From NCBI GenBank assembly GCA_963737425.1, contig CAVTSX010000004.1:186001-250000 (forward strand): 64,000 nt of DNA. The letters are read 5' to 3'. Position numbers and translations under genes: made by a program. The notes beneath the pieces were generated by a model, which saw only the letters and a program-made list of their open reading frames with translations, did no database searches and had not been told where the DNA came from. This document shows positions 59,790 through 64,000 of the stretch, piece after piece; position 1 is the stretch's first letter; every line of letters starts with the position of its first letter. Source of the DNA: DASXRA01 sp963737425. GTDB lineage: Bacteria; Actinomycetota; Actinomycetes; Mycobacteriales; Jatrophihabitantaceae.

Positions 59790-62700
59790 GTGGGCACCAT
59801 CGTGCTCAAGCGGCATCCCCGCCGGAAGGCGCCGGAGCTGCCCTCGGGGGAAGTGATCCTCGATCCACCTCCAGTGATCCCCGAGGCTGAGGGCCGCAAC
59901 TGGAGCCAAGTGATGATGATGATGCCGATGCTGGCCGGATCGGCGGCCATGGCCCTGATGTTCTCCGGGTCTCGCGGCGGCGGCGCCCTCACCTACATGA
60001 CCGGTGGCCTGTTCGGGGTCTCGGCCCTGGGCATGGTCGGCATGCAGGTCGTGAGCGGCGGCGGGAAGAACAAGCGGGAGATGGTGTCTGCGCGCCGCCA
60101 CTACGCGCGGCAACTCTCGCTGCACCGCCGCAAGGTCCGGCGAACAGCCGCCCAACAGCGGCAGGCGATGTTCTACCGCCACCCCGATCCCGCGGACCTG
60201 TGGTCACTGGCCGCGAGCGCACGGCTGTGGGAACGTCGCCGCGACGACGCGGATTTCGGCGTGATCCGGATCGGTGTCGGCCCGCAGGATCTAGCCACCT
60301 CGATCATCCCGCCGCAGACCCGACCTCTGGAAGACCTCGAGCCGGTGTGCGCATCGGCTCTGCGGCAGTTCGTGCTGGCCTACGCGCAGGTGTCGGATCT
60401 GCCGGTCGCGATGGCGGTGAACGGCTTCAGCCGGGTCTATCTGCGCGGGCGCGATGAGCACGTGCGCGGACTGTGCCGCGCCGTACTGGCTCAGCTGGCG
60501 GTGCATCAATCTCCGGATGATGTGTTGATCGCGATCTGCGCGTCCGAGGACCGTCGAGCCCAGTGGGAGTGGGCGAAGTGGCTGCCCCACGCGCTCCATC
60601 CCGAACGCTCCGACGCGCTTGGGTCATTGCGCATGGTGGTGCACAGCGTCCCAGCCCTCGAGGCGATGCTCGACGAACTGCTCGCCGCGCGGCCGCGGTT
60701 CAACCCGAACGCACCGGTGCCTCAGGTGGCCGGTCAGCACCTGATCGTCATCCTCGACGGCGGCGAGCAGGCCGGGTCGAACCACCTGATGACTGAGGGT
60801 GGAGTCGAGGGCGTCACGATCATCGACCTGCAGGATCCGCCGCCCAAGATGCTCGACCGGGCCACCCTTGTACTCGAGATCGACGACAAGACGGCGTTGC
60901 GTGGCCGCACCGTCGACGGTGAGACCGAGATCGGCCGGGCCGACTCGCTGAGCCACGCCGAGACCGACGCCCTGGCCCGGCAGCTTGCGCCGCTGCGGAT
61001 GTCGGTCAGCGGGCAGGGCGAGCAGAGCATGAGCGCGACACTCGGCCTGGCCGAGTTGCTCGACCTGGGCGACCCGTACTACTACGACCCGTCGGCCGGT
61101 TGGGCGCCGCGACCCAACCGCGACCGGTTGCGCGTACCGATCGGCGTCGGCCCTGACGGCCAGCCTGTCGAGCTCGACCTGAAGGAGTCGGCGCAGGACG
61201 GGATGGGCCCGCATGGGCTGCTCGTCGGCGCCACCGGCTCGGGCAAGTCCGAACTGCTGCGCACGCTGGTGCTGGCCCTGGCGATGCGGCATGACCCGGA
61301 GACCCTCAACTTCGTGCTGGTCGACTTCAAGGGTGGCGCGACGTTCACCAAACTCGACCGCTTGCCACACACCAGTGCGGTCATAACGAACCTCGCCGAT
61401 GAGCTGCCGCTGGTCGACCGCATGACCGACGCCATCAACGGCGAGCTCGTCCGCCGGCAGGAGCTGCTGCGACGGGCCGGGAACTTCTCCTCGACCCGCG
61501 ACTACGAGAAGGCCCGCATCGCCGGCGCACCGCTTGCGCCGGTGCCGAGCCTGCTGATCATCTGCGACGAGTTCAGCGAGCTGCTGTCCGCGAAGCCCGA
61601 CTTCATCGACATGTTCGTGCAGATCGGCCGGGTCGGCCGGTCGCTGGGCGTACACCTGCTGCTGGCCTCGCAACGGCTGGAGGAAGGGCGACTGCGGGGC
61701 CTGGACACCCACCTGTCGTACCGCATCGGGTTGCGTACGAACTCGGCGATGGAGTCCCGGGTCGTGCTGAACTCGCCCGAGGCGTTCGAGTTGCCGCGAG
61801 CTCCCGGTCACGCCTACCTGAAGTTCGGAACCGAGCCGCTGATTCGGTTCCGGGCGGCGTACGTCTCCGGCCTGTATCGGCGGCCGGGGGAGCGCAACGC
61901 ATCCGGTACGGGCGATGACTGGCGGGGCATCCGCGACTACGACACTCGCTACCTGGCGCCGCCGGTCGAGCCGGAGCGCGACGCTCCCGAGACGGACGAC
62001 GAGGTCGAGGACGCTATCGGGCAGAGCCTGCTCGACGTTCTGGTCGAGCGTGTCGAGGGCAAGGGGACGCCGGCCCACCAGGTGTGGTTGCCGCCGCTCG
62101 GCGACGCGCCGACCCTCGACGCGCTGCTGCCGACGCTCGTGAACGACCCCCCGTTCGGACTGACAGTGTCCAGTCCCGATCTGCGCGGGTCGCTGCGGGT
62201 GCCGGTCGGCATTGTCGACCGGCCGCTGGAGCAACGCCGCGATCTGCTCATGCTCGACCTGGCAGGCGGTAGCGGGCATGTGGTGATCGTCGGTGGTCCG
62301 CAGAGCGGCAAGAGCACACTGATCCGCACTCTTATCGCGAGCATGGCGCTCACGCACACGCCGCGCGACGTCCAGTTCTACTGCCTCGACTTCGGTGGTG
62401 GATCCCTGTCGTCACTGCGCGAACTGCCGCACGTCGGCGGTGTCGCCGCGCGCGTCGAGACCGCGCCGATCCGCCGGACCGTCGCTGAGATGGTCACGCT
62501 GCTCGCGGAGCGCGAGCAGCGGTTCGCCGAGCACGGCATCGACGGAATGGCCACGTATCGGCGGCTGAAGCGGCAGGGTGAGCACGCCGACGACCCGTTC
62601 GGCGACGTCTTCCTGGTCGCGGACGGCTGGCTGACGATCCGCAACGACCACGAGGATCTCGAGGCGGTGCTGACCGATCTGGCCACTCGCGGACTGTCCT

Positions 62701-63761
62701 ACGGCATCCATCTAGTCGTCGGCGTGTCGCGGTGGATGGACCTCCGCCCGCCGATCCGGGACCTGTTCGGCACCCGGCTGGAGCTGCGCCTGGGCGACCC
62801 CGGCGACTCGTATCTCGACCGGCGCACCGCGATGAACGTGCCGATCGAGACGCCGGGGCGCGGTATCACGGCCGACCGGATGCACATGCTCACCGCCCTG
62901 CCGCGACTCGACGGCAAGTCCGAGACCGAGGACCTGGCGGACGGTGTGGCCGCAATGGTCGACGACATCCGCAAGGCGTGGTCGGGTCAGCCGGCGCCGT
63001 TCGTGCGGCTGCTGCCGGATATCGTCGGCTACGACAGGGTGCCCACCAATGCCGAACGGGGCATCGCGATCGGCCTGGCCGAGAACGACCTGGGTCCGGT
63101 CTACCTCGACTTCGCCACCGATCCGCACCTGGTCGTCTACGGCGACGCGGAAAGCGGAAAGAGCGCGCTGCTGCGCAGCATGGCGACCCGGATCGCAGAG
63201 CAGTTCACTCCGCAGCAGGCGCGACTCATCATCGTCGACCACCGTCGCAGCCTGCTCGGCACAGTGACCTCCGAGCACCTCATCGGCTACGGCACGTCGA
63301 CCGAGTCGACCAGCGCCATCATTGCCGAGGTCTGCGAGGTGATGCGCGGCCGGCTCCCGGGCCCCGACGTCACGCCCGAGGAGCTACGCAACCGGAGCTG
63401 GTACTCCGGCGCAGACCTCTACCTGCTGGTCGACGACTACGACCTGTTCGACCTCAAGTCGGCGCTCAGCCCGAGTCCGCTGGAGCCTCTGGTGGAGTTC
63501 CTGCCCCGCAGCCGCGACGTCGGGCTGCACCTGATCGTGGCGCGCCGCAGTGGCGGGGCCGGGCGAGCCATGTACGAGCCGGTACTGATGCGGCTGCGGG
63601 AGCTGTCCTCGCCGGGCCTCGTCCTGTCCGGCGACCGGGACGAGGGCGCGCTCGTCGGGAATGTTCGGCCGTCGCCGCAGCCCCCCGGACGCGGTTGGCT
63701 GGTGACCCGCAAGGGCGGTGCGCGACTGGTTCAACTGGCCTGGAAGCCGCCACTTGGGTGA
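59790..63761 (+). CDS. eccC: EccC, FtsK/SpoIIIE-type type VII secretion ATPase
   Basis: The 1323-residue motor protein has two N-terminal membrane helices (about 45-90, MMMMPMLAGSAAMALMF and LFGVSALGMVGMQVV) and three FtsK/SpoIIIE ATPase modules: Walker A GATGSGKSELLRTL (about 480), GGPQSGKSTLIRTL (about 835) and GDAESGKSALLRSM (about 1118). The first module keeps VLVDFKGGATF and SLLIICDEFSELL with the acidic residue needed for hydrolysis. EccC binds WXG substrates via the third module. It is a single fused chain (not split EccCa/Cb). GTG 59790 follows AGGAGG at 59779-59784. Confidence 0.95.
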   Translation: MGTIVLKRHPRRKAPELPSGEVILDPPPVIPEAEGRNWSQVMMMMPMLAGSAAMALMFSGSRGGGALTYMTGGLFGVSALGMVGMQVVSGGGKNKREMVSARRHYARQLSLHRRKVRRTAAQQRQAMFYRHPDPADLWSLAASARLWERRRDDADFGVIRIGVGPQDLATSIIPPQTRPLEDLEPVCASALRQFVLAYAQVSDLPVAMAVNGFSRVYLRGRDEHVRGLCRAVLAQLAVHQSPDDVLIAICASEDRRAQWEWAKWLPHALHPERSDALGSLRMVVHSVPALEAMLDELLAARPRFNPNAPVPQVAGQHLIVILDGGEQAGSNHLMTEGGVEGVTIIDLQDPPPKMLDRATLVLEIDDKTALRGRTVDGETEIGRADSLSHAETDALARQLAPLRMSVSGQGEQSMSATLGLAELLDLGDPYYYDPSAGWAPRPNRDRLRVPIGVGPDGQPVELDLKESAQDGMGPHGLLVGATGSGKSELLRTLVLALAMRHDPETLNFVLVDFKGGATFTKLDRLPHTSAVITNLADELPLVDRMTDAINGELVRRQELLRRAGNFSSTRDYEKARIAGAPLAPVPSLLIICDEFSELLSAKPDFIDMFVQIGRVGRSLGVHLLLASQRLEEGRLRGLDTHLSYRIGLRTNSAMESRVVLNSPEAFELPRAPGHAYLKFGTEPLIRFRAAYVSGLYRRPGERNASGTGDDWRGIRDYDTRYLAPPVEPERDAPETDDEVEDAIGQSLLDVLVERVEGKGTPAHQVWLPPLGDAPTLDALLPTLVNDPPFGLTVSSPDLRGSLRVPVGIVDRPLEQRRDLLMLDLAGGSGHVVIVGGPQSGKSTLIRTLIASMALTHTPRDVQFYCLDFGGGSLSSLRELPHVGGVAARVETAPIRRTVAEMVTLLAEREQRFAEHGIDGMATYRRLKRQGEHADDPFGDVFLVADGWLTIRNDHEDLEAVLTDLATRGLSYGIHLVVGVSRWMDLRPPIRDLFGTRLELRLGDPGDSYLDRRTAMNVPIETPGRGITADRMHMLTALPRLDGKSETEDLADGVAAMVDDIRKAWSGQPAPFVRLLPDIVGYDRVPTNAERGIAIGLAENDLGPVYLDFATDPHLVVYGDAESGKSALLRSMATRIAEQFTPQQARLIIVDHRRSLLGTVTSEHLIGYGTSTESTSAIIAEVCEVMRGRLPGPDVTPEELRNRSWYSGADLYLLVDDYDLFDLKSALSPSPLEPLVEFLPRSRDVGLHLIVARRSGGAGRAMYEPVLMRLRELSSPGLVLSGDRDEGALVGNVRPSPQPPGRGWLVTRKGGARLVQLAWKPPLG

Positions 63762-63887
63762 GCCGGACTGCGAGTTGCGCGTCGTTCGGGCTGGACAGAA
63801 ACGCCGGGTTGCGAACTTGGCTGCCAGTTCTCGTTTGAATGGGTGTCATTCAGAGCTCGCGCGGGTTAAGGTCGTGTTGCAAGACTG

Positions 63888-63899
63888 CTTGAAGTCAAG
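63888..63899. promoter_or_regulatory. Candidate MarR-PDZ operator, site 4
   Basis: CTTGAAGTCAAG with outer symmetry to TGCTTGA-AG-TCAAGCA (63886-63901, 7-base arms) lies 34-45 bases before the start of the last gene in the window. Confidence 0.7.
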
Positions 63900-63932
63900 C
63901 ATTAATGTGAGAGCTTGAGGCGGGGAGCGGGC

Positions 63933-64000
63933 ATGGCGGACGGCACGAAGATCACTCCGGACATTGGTGCCATTGCTCAGTTCGGCGAGACGATGTTGGA
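63933..64000 (+). CDS. Start of a further type VII locus gene (3' truncated)
   Basis: ATG 63933 behind GGCGGGGAGCGG opens a frame (ADGTKITPDIGAIAQFGETM) that runs off the window. The opening is like that of WXG100 or EspC-type substrates, but too little is visible to name it. A palindromic site lies just upstream, so it is probably part of the same regulon. Confidence 0.6.
   Translation, partial: MADGTKITPDIGAIAQFGETML

Noticed and set aside
1..64000. CRISPR array or Cas genes
   Set aside because: No regularly spaced direct repeats and no Cas-like motifs in any frame.

Overview
The window is high-GC, densely coding DNA with frequent GTG starts, ATGA/GTGA stop-start overlaps, WhiB and SigE-family regulators, UPF0182 and a type VII secretion locus, so it comes from an Actinomycetota chromosome. 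The order adnB ... nudC ... uvrD2 - whiB7 - ABC1 kinase - ThiF-like - DUF2342 metalloprotease - PDZ/Lon-like protease - UPF0182 matches the Rv3202c-Rv3193c neighbourhood of Mycobacterium tuberculosis. The lineage looks non-mycobacterial (perhaps near Frankiales/Jatrophihabitans; low confidence).

Region 1 (1-27800) is conserved core. It holds the 3' part of the AdnB helicase-nuclease, an M20 dipeptidase, a lipoprotein, an active/inactive M16 peptidase pair and NudC. A VapBC module, a P-loop-less uridine-kinase-like protein, a SigE-family sigma factor with its membrane partner, and an ArsR-MFS pair come before UvrD2. The whiB7 locus has a long leader with a 76-codon upstream ORF and a strong terminator, the layout of ribosome-mediated attenuation. 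Then come an AarF/ABC1 kinase-like protein coupled to a hydroxyacid-oxoacid transhydrogenase, a ThiF-like protein, two metalloproteases, a Lon-like PDZ protease, UPF0182 and the initiator tRNA.

Region 2 (27800-33850 and 42310-49800) is accessory and heavily decayed. It contains broken genes (methyltransferase, VapC, DUF1330, GH78 C-terminus, IS630 transposase, YwqJ-like deaminase, ABC ATPase), a MITE-like element with 18-bp inverted repeats, and a few intact genes: a small secreted aromatic-rich protein, a second sigma/membrane-protein pair, a tandem pair of uncharacterised paralogues, an XRE-NB-ARC-TPR regulator and an F420-reductase-like protein.

Region 3 (33869-42251) is a secreted glycosidase locus: a Tat-exported clan-A glycosidase, a GH79 beta-glucuronidase-like enzyme and a GH106-like alpha-L-rhamnosidase around a LacI regulator. 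Removal of rhamnosyl-glucuronate caps from plant glycans is a reasonable inference.

Region 4 (49846-64000) is a type VII secretion locus: a multi-WXG substrate, an HExxH lipoprotein, a MarR-PDZ fusion regulator, mycosin, two WXG100 proteins, EccB, EccD, EccC and a truncated gene at the window edge. Four palindromes of the form CTTGANNTCAAG lie upstream of the lipoprotein, marR-PDZ/mycP, eccD/eccC and the last gene. They suggest that this locus is a dedicated regulon of the MarR-PDZ protein, which is the most novel-looking system in the window.
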